Positions 35,715 through 47,619 of a stretch of DNA of 64,000 nt are shown one piece after another. The notes beneath the pieces were generated by a model. That model ran no database searches and was not told where the DNA came from. It saw only the letters and a list, made by a program, of their open reading frames with translations. The stretch is from Dermatophagoides farinae (lineage: Eukaryota > Arthropoda > Arachnida > Sarcoptiformes > Pyroglyphidae). Location: the NCBI RefSeq assembly GCF_024713945.1, contig NC_134682.1:4813001-4877000 (forward strand), given 5' to 3'. Positions within the stretch are counted from its first letter, which is position 1. Every line of letters begins with the position of its first letter. The position numbers and the translations under genes were made by a program.

Positions 35715-37233
35715 ATGTTGTTTTTTAAATCGACGACAACAATGATGATGATGATTGGTACAACAAAATCATCAATTTTTACGGCAATAACGATCAATAC
35801 AATTGTATTGGTATTATTTTCATTGATCAAGGTAATCAATCAATCAATCAATCGTTCAGTTTTTCATTTTCATCATTAAATAAATTATATCATTATCATA
35901 ATAATCATCACTAATGTTCACACATTGTATCAATCATACACTAATCATCTTTTTTTCCCATTTTTTCTCTTCTTTTTCATATATTTTTCTATCGATTAAA
36001 TCGATACTCATCGAATTAATCGAAACTTATCATCATCATCATCATCATGATCATTATTGATTGATCAATTTTATTGCCCATGAAACCATTGTCCATCATT
36101 TTAAAAATATCCCATTTAGCATACAAATGCCGGCGCCTACGATCTACCAGCCGGTACATTGAAGCAAACCGGATTAACCGAATTAAAACGTACATTTAAA
36201 TGTGAAGCTGAAGGTTATTTTGCCGATGTTGATAATGAGTGAGTGTGTGTTTGTTTGTTTGTTTGTGTATGCATGTGTGTGTGTATGTCAATCAAATCAA
36301 ATTTAATCCTCTTTTTTTCTTTTCTCTTCGTGAATATTCATTCATTCATTCATTCATTTAAAGATGTAAAATTTATCATCAATGTAATTCATTCAATTCG
36401 AAAAAAGGATCCCCAAACGTAAGTTACCATGCACACATGTTCATGTCCATGACATCATCATCATGCATCATCATTTGCATTGTAGTTATGAATGTGTTAA
36501 TTGAATTTTTTTTTTTGTTTTGTTTCACTGGTTGAATATTTACCATTCGAATTATGAACATAAAATGGTGATATATAAACTTGAATTATAGATAAAATAT
36601 GCACAAACAACAATGGCATGTGGTGAGAATCAAATATTTGATCAATCAAAATTTGCCTGTAAAGATGAATCGGATGCAATACCATGTGAAGCATCATCAG
36701 ATTTTTTCTATCTAAATGAACGTATTGGTGATGAAACTGCCGATTTTCTTACGGATGCTGATATTGAAAAAGCACAGGCAGCACGTCCAGAATATCGTGC
36801 TGCAGCCAGAGCTCGTGCTAAACGGCGTCGTGCTATTTCGAAATTGAAAAAACGTAGAAGTACTACATCACGTGCTGATCAAAACCAGCCACAACCATAT
36901 CCGGTTTTAGTGGATGATCTAAATACCGCAAGTAGTAATATTGATGGAAAAGTTATTATAACTAGTCCGAAATTAATTAAAATAACTAAACCATCATCGC
37001 CATCGTCATCTGAATCATCTAAATCATCATCAACTAAATCGAAATTTAAACCATCCAAATCAAAACAAACATCATCATCATCATCATCATCGTCGTCGGC
37101 GAGGGCAAAAAAATTATTGAAAAAAATGAAAAAATTAAAGAAAAAAAGAAATACCATTAACCAACAACAACAACAACAAGAACAAAAAAAATCAGAATTA
37201 TCAAAAATATTGGTCATTAAAATGAATAGATGA
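35715..37233 (+). CDS. Chitin-binding (CBM14/peritrophin-A) protein with a basic, Ser-rich tail
   Basis: Likely extracellular chitin-binding protein of cuticle or gut lining. Four exons (35715-35831, 36120-36238, 36364-36418, 36592-37233) join in frame to 310 residues. The first exon encodes a Met/Thr-rich start and a hydrophobic stretch (IFTAITINTIVLVLFSLI) that acts as signal peptide or anchor. Residues about 67-120 form one peritrophin-A domain with the six-cysteine spacing: FKCEAEGYFAD, ECKIYHQC, MACGENQIF, FACKD and a last Cys at IPCEA. After it come AAARARAKRRRAISKLKKRR and a long Ser/Lys low-complexity tail with a Gln run. One CBM14 per protein fits the arthropod CPAP1 group. The basic tail is unusual and could bind acidic polymers. 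Intron positions split the domain. Confidence 0.87.
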
Positions 37234-40107
37234 TTTCTGTGAAACGTAGAAAAAAAACAAATGAAAATCATGTGTATGTAAATGATTTCGATTGAACTCA
37301 CACACACACACATGCACACATGCACATATTTCCGGTATTCACATTCATTTTCCTAAACAGCATTTAGCAACATTTATCGGATGTAAGAAAAAAAAATTAA
37401 ACTTATGTAATACACTTGTATAACAGGATCTGATATGATCAGTCCATCCATTCATTCATCCATCATTATCATCATCATCATTAATGTATAAAAAAAACGA
37501 AAACGAAAAAAAAAGAAAAAAATTTCTCGTCGCTCTCACTTTCATTTTTTTTTTTATTTTTTTATTTCTATTATTAATCAATCAATAGATAGATAGTTTG
37601 TTCAAATGGACAGCTTAGGAAGAAGAAGAAGAAAAAAAAACTTTTATTAATTTGCAAAAGATATTAAGCAACAACAACAACAGCAGCAACAAATCAGGGA
37701 GGGAAAAAAACAAAGAAACAAAAACCTTATTAATCAATTCGACTAAAACAAAAGTATTGGATAATTTTTCACACTGACACATGCACACACAAAAAAAAAT
37801 TCCCCATATATTGATTTATGTATTGGTAATGGTAATGTATGCATTTGACACCTGTTGATCATCATCATTATTTTTTTTTGTTTTTTTGTTTTGTTATATA
37901 ATTTATGGTCCGACTGTTTTTTTTTTCTCGATTTTTTTTTATTTTGAAAATGAAAAAAACAAAGATTCCTGGATCAAATTAAAGAAACTTCAGTCTTTTT
38001 TGCCATTATTCTAATATATTTCAAATTTTATTCGCAAATTTTTTTCGTTTGGTTTGGTTTTGTTTTGTTTGTTTTCAAAATCATTAATTTCAGGGTTTTT
38101 TTTCGCTTATTCTAATTGCTTTCATTTAATCATCATCATCATCATTTTAATTACTGCTGATGATGATGATGATGATAGTAGATTTGTAGATCGATTTCCA
38201 ATGAATTTGATTCGATTTATAATGATTTTTGATTCTCGTGATTCATTGGTGGTGGTAATCAATTTTTGTTGTTGTTGTTGTTGTTGCGTACATACAACGA
38301 CAAACAACAACAAAAAAACAGGTTTTTCCCATTCGATTTTCAAATAATAAATGAATGAATGAATGATGAATCGAATTATTAAATGAAATATAAATTCGTT
38401 TTCAAATCAATTATTCAAACTCAAAATGGATGAATGGGTGGTGATGGCTATACTACAACAAACAAATTCGATGGTGAAAAGTTTTTTTTTTTTTTTTTTT
38501 TAATTAATTGAATTATAATTTGAAATTGAAACTAATCATTTGAATGTATTATCATTACCTACAACAACGACAATGACAACAACAACAACAACAAGTAGCC
38601 AAGATAATTATAGTCGAACAACAAAAACAAAAAGGGAACAGTAATAATTGACAAATGATAAATTACACACACACACACACACACTTACAGTGACACAATA
38701 GCTTCAAGGTTTTACTATGGTAGTGAAATTTTTTTTTCTTTTATCAAAATTGAACAAATATTTGGTTAATCAAAACAAAAAAAAAATTGTTTCGAATGAC
38801 AGAAATTTTTGATTCGATTTGAATCAAGTTTTTGTTTGTTTTTTTGGCTTTTTGGGAAAAACCAAAGAATTGCCAATGAACGCTCTCACACAAGCTCACA
38901 GACACACACATACACAGAGAGAGAGAGAGAGAGACCCCTTCTTTTCAAGAAAAAAAAAATCTTGAGAAAATCAACATTGAGAATGATTGTTTGTTTTTCC
39001 CTCTCTCATTTTTCTTTTCATGTCAATCATAATTTTTTTTCATTTTTGAATTTTTAAAATAAAAAAAAATTCTTTTGTTCAAATTCATCTGATGTTTGAA
39101 TGAATGTTTTCACATGTAACAAAAGTTGTGAACAAACCACAATTATAATAAACAAACAGTTTAGATGCATTTTCGAATGTTTTTATTATTCATCATCATA
39201 TGAATGATAATAATGTATTCTTAATCATCTTTGATCATCATCATCAAGAGATAATTAAGAGAAAAAAAAACAAAAAAAAAATTACCTTTAGCTGCTGCTG
39301 CTGTTTTTTGTTAAGTGTATTTTTTTTTTTATCATGCGTGTTAAGTTTAAAATGTTGAAGAAAGAAAGAAAAATGAAATCATCATCAACCAGAAAGAAAA
39401 ATAAAAAAAATTTTCATTGGAAATGGCCATCATCATTATCATGATCATGATGACTATCATTCGAAAGTATATGTCCAATATTATGATAATGAAGATGGCT
39501 GAAAGTAGCGAAAGAAAGAAAGGATAATGAAATACTGAATTGAGATGGATGTTGAATGGACATGGTTGCAATATTGCAAATAATAATCGTCAATACGAAT
39601 GTAAAAAGATGATGGACATTGGTGTAAACTGGCGTGGTTTTGAAAAGTATTGGGAAAAAAAAGGTGGTACAACCGTCATCATTCGACTTAAAATTGAGAT
39701 AAAAAAAGAAGAAAGGTAAGTAGTATGTTTGTGTGTGTGTCGAGAATTGAATTCATTAATCATTTTTTAATTTATTGAATCAATAGATTTATAGCCAATA
39801 CTAGTACATGATAATAACCATAACGTTTATGTTGTTGCGTTTGGTTCTTTGTTGGTTGGTTGTTTTTGGCTAAATCGTTACGAATTGTTGAACAACAAAA
39901 CAACAACGACGACAATAACAACGAAGAAAGAAGAAAAGAAAAAACGCTTCGTTTTTTTTGTTACGTCGTAGTCGAAATCACATCAATTAAATAGAGTGTG
40001 TGTGTGTTTTCTGGATTTTTATTATTTGGAATTTTTATCACCAATTTTTTTTTTAAGTGAATTTGAATTTTATCTATCTCGTCTTTGCAACATAATCAAA
40101 TTAAATC
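37234..40107. other. Intergenic region with simple repeats
   Basis: 2.9 kb of AT-rich DNA with AC (38665-38686) and GA (38916-38934) microsatellites and CAA/GAT triplets. A weak exon-like stretch lies at 39531-39715 (listed separately). Otherwise nothing. Confidence 0.5.
39531..39715 (+). other. Possible orphan exon
   Basis: A 61-codon open stretch with non-repetitive codon use (ELRWMLNGHGCNIANNN, MMDIGVNWRGFEKYWEKKGG) that ends exactly at a GTAAGT donor. I could not find a matching upstream acceptor or downstream exon, so this may be chance or a remnant. Confidence 0.18.
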
Positions 40108-41827
40108 ATGGGAAAAACTGAAGAGACAAGTTTTGATAACAATAATAATAATAATAATGACACCGATATCAATAAAAAGAATGTTACATTACCGGAAAAA
40201 TCCGAATCACCGCCAACGACAAAAACGAATAAAGATGGTGCATTGAAACGGAAATGGAAACGTGTACTACGTACACGGCCACATTTATTCATAATTTTCA
40301 TTATAAGTGTTATTGGTTTTTGTTATCATTTCAATATTGCGCTGAATCAATATTGGGATTATAAAACAACCGTATCGTTTTCGAATGAAGATCCAAAAGA
40401 TTATAAATTTCATTATCCAAGCGCAACGGTTTGTTTCCAGGATGTTGTACCATATTTTAAATTATTTGAAAAATTTCCCGAATATGAAGAAAATGTGAAT
40501 AGAATCTATGGTGAAATGAAACGACGAAATAATAGTAATTTTTGGAATAATCCAGCGACGAAAAAATTGATCAATGTTACTGGTGTCAATCTGGAAGGTT
40601 TGTTGTTGCTGTTTTTTTTCTCGTTCGATTGATTTATAATTGATTCAATTGTCCATTTAGCGCTGCATTTACATAAATATTTTGAAGAGAAAATATTTCG
40701 TCGTGAAAAACTTATTGATATTTTGGAGAAATATTCACATAGTGAACACGAAGAATGTTTACTGGATTCAAAACCAGCATCAAAATATGGCTATAAATTG
40801 CACAATTGTGAAAATGTTACACGCATAATCCAAACAATTAATGGTGAATTTCGTTGCTTCACGTATTTTTCGCATTTTGATGTTAAAGAAAATGAAATGT
40901 CTGAATATTTTGACGATAATTTTATGACATCAATATTTATTAGTTCGAAAACTTTTGAACGTCGTACAAATAAAGTTTAGTAAGTATGAAAAGTGGCACA
41001 AATGTTTGAATTAAAAAAAATTTCATCCTTTTCATCGTTTTGTTTTTTTTTCTATAGTTACATAAGCCACGCATTAAATCATTCACGATCATCGCATCCA
41101 TTCGAGAAAGAATTACGTGCACGTATCGCAATACATCCATCGGATATGATACCGGTGCCGGAATTTTATCCAACAATTTCATTATATCAATTTTCACGTT
41201 TTTATGTCATAAATTTCCAAAAAACAATTTCCTATCTATTGGAGAAACCATATATTACAAATTGCTTTAAATATGATCTAGGTATGGAGTATTTAATGCG
41301 AATGATGAATGGATTTAATTAATTTCAATTTTTCGTTTTTGTTAGGTAATCGTGAAGCATTACAATCACACGACGATTGTTTCACAAAATGTGTTATGAA
41401 TAAATATCGTGAAAAATGTAAATGCCTACCACGTAGTGGACTATTATATCGACGATCCTTACTGACCGATGAAGATTACTTCTGCCCGGTGATAAATAAA
41501 TGTCAATTTACAAATTATCGTACAGAATGTTCAAATGAATGTCAACCAGATTGTGTTGAAGAGAAATATGAATTCGAGAAATTTGTCGATATACCATTTT
41601 ATCAACATAAAAATCGTACCGGTATACAGATTAGTCGTAAACCTGTGTTTGATAAAGTTTATCGTCATTCACCAGCGATGACATTCATACAATTGATTTG
41701 TGATTTTGGTGGTTTAGGTGGCCTATGGCTTGGTTTCTCAGTGATTTCCATTACAGCGGCTATTATTTCATTGATAACAAAACCATTGGAAAAGATTGTT
41801 GTCGTTAAAAATGGTGATAAAGAATGA
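40108..41827 (+). CDS. DEG/ENaC family (pickpocket-like) sodium channel subunit
   Basis: Plasma-membrane, amiloride-sensitive-type cation channel subunit. Four exons (40108-40597, 40661-40979, 41058-41281, 41346-41827) join in frame to 504 residues. Membrane segment 1 is near residues 62-80 (LFIIFIISVIGFCYHF), followed by the FPSATVC-type motif (HYPSATVCFQD). The large extracellular loop carries the conserved cysteines late on: CFTKCVMNKYREKCKCLP, CPVINKC and CSNECQPDCVEEKY. Membrane segment 2 holds GGLGGLWLGFSVIS, with the G-x-S selectivity filter. Both ends are short and cytosolic. The N-terminus has an Asn run. Length is usual for the family. Ligand and tissue cannot be read from sequence. 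Convergent with the acyl-CoA reductase gene. Confidence 0.92.
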
Positions 41828-42258
41828 AAAAGAAAAAAAATCGATTGATTGATTGATATAAATATCTTCTTTGTAAAGCTGTGATCGAAAAGATCTTTGA
41901 AGCAACAATTTTGGAATCAATTCATCATTTCATCGCCATTATCGTCATTATTTTATATTTTTTATTCATTAATCACACACTTTCAGTGTCGTTCATCATT
42001 ATCATCATTATTGAATTTTCTTCTTGATTATCATATCAAATCTAAAATATAAATATTTCATTTTTTTTCATTAATGATTTATAAACACGACAGATGGTGC
42101 TAAATTTGCCAAATATTTGAATAAATGTTAACTTGACTATTGATTTTTTCTTTTTTCATTAACAAACACACACACACACATTTAAAGTAAATTCAACCAA
42201 TTTTTATTGAAAGAAATTTACATCAAAAAAAAATAATTATAATATGTCAAATGTCAAA
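41828..42258. other. Convergent 3' spacer with an AGATGG motif
   Basis: Spacer between the 3' ends of the channel gene (+) and the reductase gene (-). It holds an AC run and, at 42078-42104, TTTATAAACACGACAGATGG followed by TGCTA, nearly repeated at 46820-46846. Confidence 0.5.
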
Positions 42259-44059
42259 TTACAATTGATGAATATGTTGGGCGAATATATTGCACCATAT
42301 TGTGCCGAAAATGCCTAGATAGGCCAATGCTTCGGCCGAACCATGTGCCCAATTTATGAATTTTTGTCGTTTGATAGCCCGATCAATGGTGGAATCATCG
42401 TCATTCAGCAGATATCGACGTGTGCCAAGCGTAGCATTATCCACATATTTCATCCAATCCAATGAACCAACATCAGATTGGAATATTTCTTGTTCATGCG
42501 GTGATAATTGATAGTAGATGTCTTGGTAATTCTCATGTCGAAATTGCCATTCGTTATTCGTGAATGGTTCCAACGTGTCGAATCCTAGATGCATGCGTTT
42601 CGTTATATTCATCAGGAATGGTTTATTACCAGTCAGCATTATTAAACCATCGGCCAACAGTGCGAAACCATAATGTGAGAAGATTTTCGTCATTTGATGC
42701 GATAATCGGCCGTACATTGTGTCGATTGTTTCTGGTTTTTGTGCCAATGGACGAATTTGTTTCATGAACGGCTTGGTAGCCACACATTCACGTGAACGAT
42801 CCAGTAATTCACCCCATGTGATTGGATTACGTTGTCCAGATGTGAGATGAACAACTTGTTTCCGTTGTTCAACAGGTACGATGGCTGTATGTGCAGCCAC
42901 AACTATCAACGAATTGACGACATGATCAACAGGTATTACATCAGCATTACATTTGCCATTCACTAATGAAGATGGAGAAATCGAATAAATAAATGGAACT
43001 CAATCCAGAAACTCAAAAAAACTCACAGATCATTGTACGTGCGATACCAAGACCACCAAGAATCATGGCACCAGAGACACCATTTTTTGTATCACACCAA
43101 CCTGGCGTTGGTTCGGCAGCTGAATGTGTCACAATCGATGGACGACAAATAACATACGGCAAAAGATTCGAGTATTTTTTCGCCAATAACAATTCAGCCA
43201 ATGCTTTGGAAAATGTATAACAATTTGGACGGCCCCACAGTGCTTGATGTCCGCGTTTGGGCCACGTGTTGCCATATTTCCACAGAATATCACTGATGAA
43301 TTGATCGATACTTTCATCATTTACATATGCATATGGTATGGTGAAATTGAGTGGATAAACTTTCTCCTCAACGGTGGATAAATTGCAATTCGCATATGCG
43401 GTGGATACATACACGACAGCCTAATGAAAATGAAGAAAATTATGATCATCAAACACGAACTAGGACAATCGGAGAATTACCTTCAAGCCAAGCATTTTTG
43501 TGCATAAATTCATCGTGTAATCAGTGCCGAGAACATTTTGTTCGATAAATATCCGCAGATTTCCTTTGAATTGTACGGATGCAGCTGAATGAAACACAAC
43601 ATTTACTTCTTGGGTTAATCGACGTTGATCTTGAGCTGATAACCCCAAATCTTTTCTCGTAATATCACCTTCGATTGCAAATACTTTGGCCAAATCCAAA
43701 CGTTGGCGGTGAAATTGAAAACATGGTGATTTAATCAGTAATTCCTCCAGTCGTTCATGTGGCGTTTTCGAATGTTTTGAACGTAATAAAATATAAATCC
43801 GACGGATGACGCCTACACGCAACAGTTTCTCCAGTAAAACTTTGCCAATAAATCCGGTGGCACCAGTTATCAAAATGGTTTTATCCTGATAAAATTGCAG
43901 TACATTCAGGTAGTCAGAAGTCGGTTGTTGTCGATTATTTGGTCGTTGCTGCTGCGATGATAATAATTCCTGTAAATAAGTTGGATTCAATTCTGTTTGA
44001 TTATCACTACAACGTAGAGGTGCGTCCACCGTTTCGATTAAAGTTTCATAACGAAACAT
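42259..44059 (-). CDS. Alcohol-forming fatty acyl-CoA reductase
   Basis: Reduces fatty acyl-CoA to fatty alcohol with NADPH, feeding wax, cuticular lipid or pheromone synthesis; usually in ER or peroxisome membrane. Three minus-strand exons (44059-43481, 43420-43027, 42962-42259) join in frame to 558 residues. The Rossmann motif TGATGFIG is at residues 65-72 and the active-site YTFSK is near 261-265 (Y-x-x-x-K), with VYVSTAYAN before it. The family's GIARTMI and VIPVDHVVNSLI follow. The C-terminal sterile domain (NWAHGSAEALAYLGIF) ends in a hydrophobic segment. The N-terminal 50 residues are variable and Gln-rich. A TATATAAA box lies about 80 bp upstream of the ATG (44138-44145). Arthropods carry many paralogues, so I give no symbol. 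Confidence 0.93.
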
Positions 44060-44997
44060 GATTTTCTAGTTGGGATTTGACAAGATGACGACCAGAAAAA
44101 ATGCCACATGTGATGGTCATGTTTTGTGTGTGATCGATTTATATATACAAAAAAAGAAATGTTATCAGGCCAGATTGTTAGCTTTCTTTTTCTTCTTCAC
44201 TCGTTGTGTTTGGATTAGTTATTATCAAATCGAAACGTGAACCTGGACATGCATGTATACTTGATTTGTGCGCCTGTGTCACATGTGTTACCCTCTGTGT
44301 ACAATGTCGAAAAAAATTTGACCATTTTCCCTTGACAACCTTTATCATATCAACAATTTTTATGATCATGAGTCAACACAAACGAAATAAGCAAAAATTT
44401 TTTTTCATTTCTACACATTTCAGAAATTAATAGCATGTTTTTTTGCTACTTAATAGTTTTTTTTTATTATTCCACTGAAAATTTTACAATTTAAATCAAG
44501 AAAAATTGAACAATTTCATTTCAATACACTAAATGCATTGTTTTCGGTGATTTCTTTATTTAGAAACAGAATGATTTCAATGAATAATTTCCAACTTTTT
44601 TCTGTCATACACACACAGAACATTCTCCAACAAACTAATGAATGAATGTCTCGAAAAAAAAGTTTTTCTTGTTCGATTTTTCATCATCTTTTTTTTCCAT
44701 CAGCATTTTCACCAACCATAACTAAGAATTTCTGACAAAATGATTTATTCTCTGTAAATCGATTATAAACGGTAAAAATGAATCAATTTTTTTCCATTTT
44801 TTTCTGGCAAGAGAGGCGAGTGTCACCATCATCATTCGTTATACAGTCAAATACAGTACAACTATTCAACCAAAAAAAAAAACTACTACCACCATCACCA
44901 TTGAATTGTGTGGAAAAAATGAAACAAATTTGCCAAACAATTCAACGTTCATTTTTCTTCTCATGTAAATAACCAAACAAATAAATCAACATATCCA
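44060..44997. other. Spacer between the reductase gene and the receptor-like pair
   Basis: Holds the reductase promoter and the upstream part of the first duplication unit. Frames here are short. A piece at 44778-44970 parallels the non-coding leader before the second receptor copy (47405-47590). Confidence 0.5.
44138..44145 (-). promoter_or_regulatory. TATA box of the fatty acyl-CoA reductase gene
   Basis: TATATAAA on the minus strand, about 80 bp before the start codon. The stretch around it recurs in altered form at 46528-46610, where the TATA is changed. Confidence 0.55.
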
Positions 44998-46318
44998 ATG
45001 ATTATCAATATCATGGCTTCTATAATGAGAATCATTATACATCGCATAAAAATATTTTTTCCATCATCATCATCATCGAAACAATTTGTAAAGATTGGCA
45101 ATGTAATGGATGAATTTCTCAAGTATCTGAAATATTACATATTTCGTTTGGAATATTCAATGGATGATTATCAAAATCGCAGAATTCAATGGACATATCA
45201 AACATTTCGTCGTTCAATATGGTTAACATTGAGTTTTTGGTTGAATATCGTGTGTATTTTTCATTTTGTCATCTATCCAACCAGAATTGAATTGAAAGTA
45301 TTGCAAAATTTTGAATCAGAATTCCATTTACAAAGATCAGATCTTGTTTTTTCACACGTGTTATTCGCATTTACGGTGCTTGAATATTTATGGTTTGATT
45401 TATTTCGCGAAATTTTAACATATAAATTTAAAGTTAACGAATTCATAATAAAATATAGCCGTTTTAATGATGATGAATTGGAGCCAGAATATCGTGGTTA
45501 TTTGTCACGTTTTGTTCAAATTGGCAATCTAGCATCAAATGTATTGAATGTTGTCATTTTCATTGGTCTTGGTCGAATTTTATCTAATAATCATTTATCG
45601 TTTACATTCATTCTATCAAAATGATGAAATATCAATGTTTGTTATGATCATTTTCATCATACTAATCACGAATTCATTACATCGTATGCACTATTTAGTT
45701 GGTCAATTATTCGGTGTAATGCGATATTTATTATATTTTATTGAATTGTTAAAATTGCGAATGAAAAGAATGATTTCGCAATTACGCCAATCTTGTTGTG
45801 GTAAATTCTCATCGATCAATTATCGATTATTTTGGCCAATGTTCACGAAAGAATATGTTCAACTTTATTATGAAGTGGCCATATTCAATCAAACTGTTAG
45901 TAGCATCTTCTTGGATATTGAAATCATATCGAAATCTGCAATTATATTCTGCATATTGTTTTACAGCAAACAAATTCATATGAATGTATACAATACAATA
46001 ATGGTAATATTTTTTCTGGCACCATTCATCTATACAAATGGATTGTATTCACGAGTGGCTCAATTTCCACATTTCAATCAGCTTGGTAGCCGTATAATAA
46101 TGCAATGGATAGGCCGAACACAACAAAAGCAACGAAAGAATATTCGTCTTTCTCCAAGAAATGTGATTAAAACAAATCTATTTGCACAGACAATGTCAAA
46201 TAATCAATTCGGTATTAGTTGTGGACAGGTGTTTTTCATCACAAAATTTAAATACACAGAATTGTTTTTAATGAATTTTGTCATGACTATTATGTTTTAT
46301 AAGAAAATATTCATGTAA
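44998..46318 (+). pseudogene. Multi-membrane, gustatory-receptor-like gene, copy 1, frameshifted
   Basis: Close paralogue of the intact gene at 47620-48930 (roughly 85-90% alike by eye). It starts MIINIMASIM and keeps the same run of membrane segments (SIWLTLSFWLNIVCIFHFVI, VFSHVLFAFTVLEYLW). Near 45567 an extra G relative to copy 2 shifts the frame, so the N-terminal half stops at 45624 while the matching C-terminal half continues in another frame to the stop at 46318. No other break was noticed. The end NNQFGISCGQVFF ... FYKKIFM is retained. The lesion is a single base, so it could be a young pseudogene, an allele or an assembly error. Function would be as for copy 2. Confidence 0.72.
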
Positions 46319-47619
46319 TCGTTGCGAATATAGTGCATTATTTATATGATTTTTTTAATAAAAATTATATTTATGAATGGCAAATAAATAGTGGTAGGGA
46401 TTGTGTAGAGATTGAAATTTTTTCGTCCATTTAAACGGATAGTTCTAATATTTGATAATAATAGATGGATTTAAAAATTAACAACAACGGCATCACCATG
46501 CATGAAAGCGTTGTATGATAGCGGCCAGCATGTTTTGTGTGATCGATTTATGTATCCAAAAAAAGAAACGTTCAGATCGAAAATTATCAGGCAAGATTGT
46601 TAGCTTTCCTTTTATCGATTTTTAATGCCAACTAACTAACACAGACAAACCATAATAATAATAACCCCGAATAAGGAATTTATGACCATCATACATCATC
46701 GACTAATCGATTCCCACATATGATGATTTTTTGGAATCGTTTTGTTTGTTTGTTTGTTGTTTTTCATTGTCATTCAAATTAAAAAACAACAAGCAAAATT
46801 TGAAATTTTGAATTATCCATTTATAAACACGATAGATGGCGCCAGGTTTTCTATAGTGGGAAAAAAATATTTTCAATTCGATCATCAAATGTTCATGGTC
46901 TTTATTTTTTTTTTTTACATTTCCAAACTGAAAAATTGTTAAACGTTGTGGATTTTAAATTGAAAAGAAAAATTTCATTTTTTCGTTCTCGAACAACAAC
47001 AACAACAACATTGTGAAACTAACTCGATAAATGGAAAACATAAAATCGCTATTTTTGTTCGATTTTTTTTAATACAATGTGAATACAAACACAAAAACAC
47101 CGCGCAATTCTTGCATGGTTTTTTCATTTGTTATTGAAGAAATTTGAAAAAAAACAATTTTGTTTCTCATGCAATAAGGCATTTCGATGCGTCTTGTCAC
47201 CAATCGATAAATTATCATTTTTCATTTTTGACAGATTTTAGAACCAATAAATTTAAAGTTAACCAATTTAATAGTAAAATGTTTAAAAATATATTTGGTT
47301 GAAATATCTAGTTGTTTACGATAGCAATGAAAAATCGATTATTTATTGCCATACACTAAATGCACTGTTTCCGGTGATTTCTTTGAAAACAGAATGATTT
47401 CAAACATTAATTACCAACATGAATCAATTTTTTTTCATTTTGAGATGCGAGTTTCACCATCATCAGTCGTTATACAGTCAAATACAGTACAACTCCAAAA
47501 AAAATCTACCACCATTGAATTGTGTGGAAAAAAAGAAAGAAATGGAAAAAATTTACCAAACATTCAACGTTAATTTTTCTTCTCATGTAAATGACCAATC
47601 AAATAAACCAACACATCCA
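46319..47619. other. Spacer between the two receptor-like copies
   Basis: Contains the 3' flank of copy 1, a copy of the reductase promoter piece (46528-46610, no reductase gene attached), the AGATGGCGCC motif at 46820-46846, and the leader of copy 2. No further coding region seen. Confidence 0.5.

Larger units (their letters stand above)
44110..46390 (+). repeat. Tandem segmental duplication, unit 1
   Basis: Unit 1 begins in the reductase promoter and ends after the polyadenylation region of receptor copy 1. Unit 2 is about 46525-49060. Shared marks include the GATCGATTTAT piece, TTATCAGG..AGATTGTTAGCTTTC, the leader before the ATG, the whole coding region and ATGAATGGCAAATAAA after the stop. 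Borders are approximate. Confidence 0.75.

Noticed and set aside
39347-39672. Minus-strand hydrophobic frames opposite the orphan exon
   Set aside because: Ile/Met runs come from CAT triplets; the plus strand has the more gene-like stretch.
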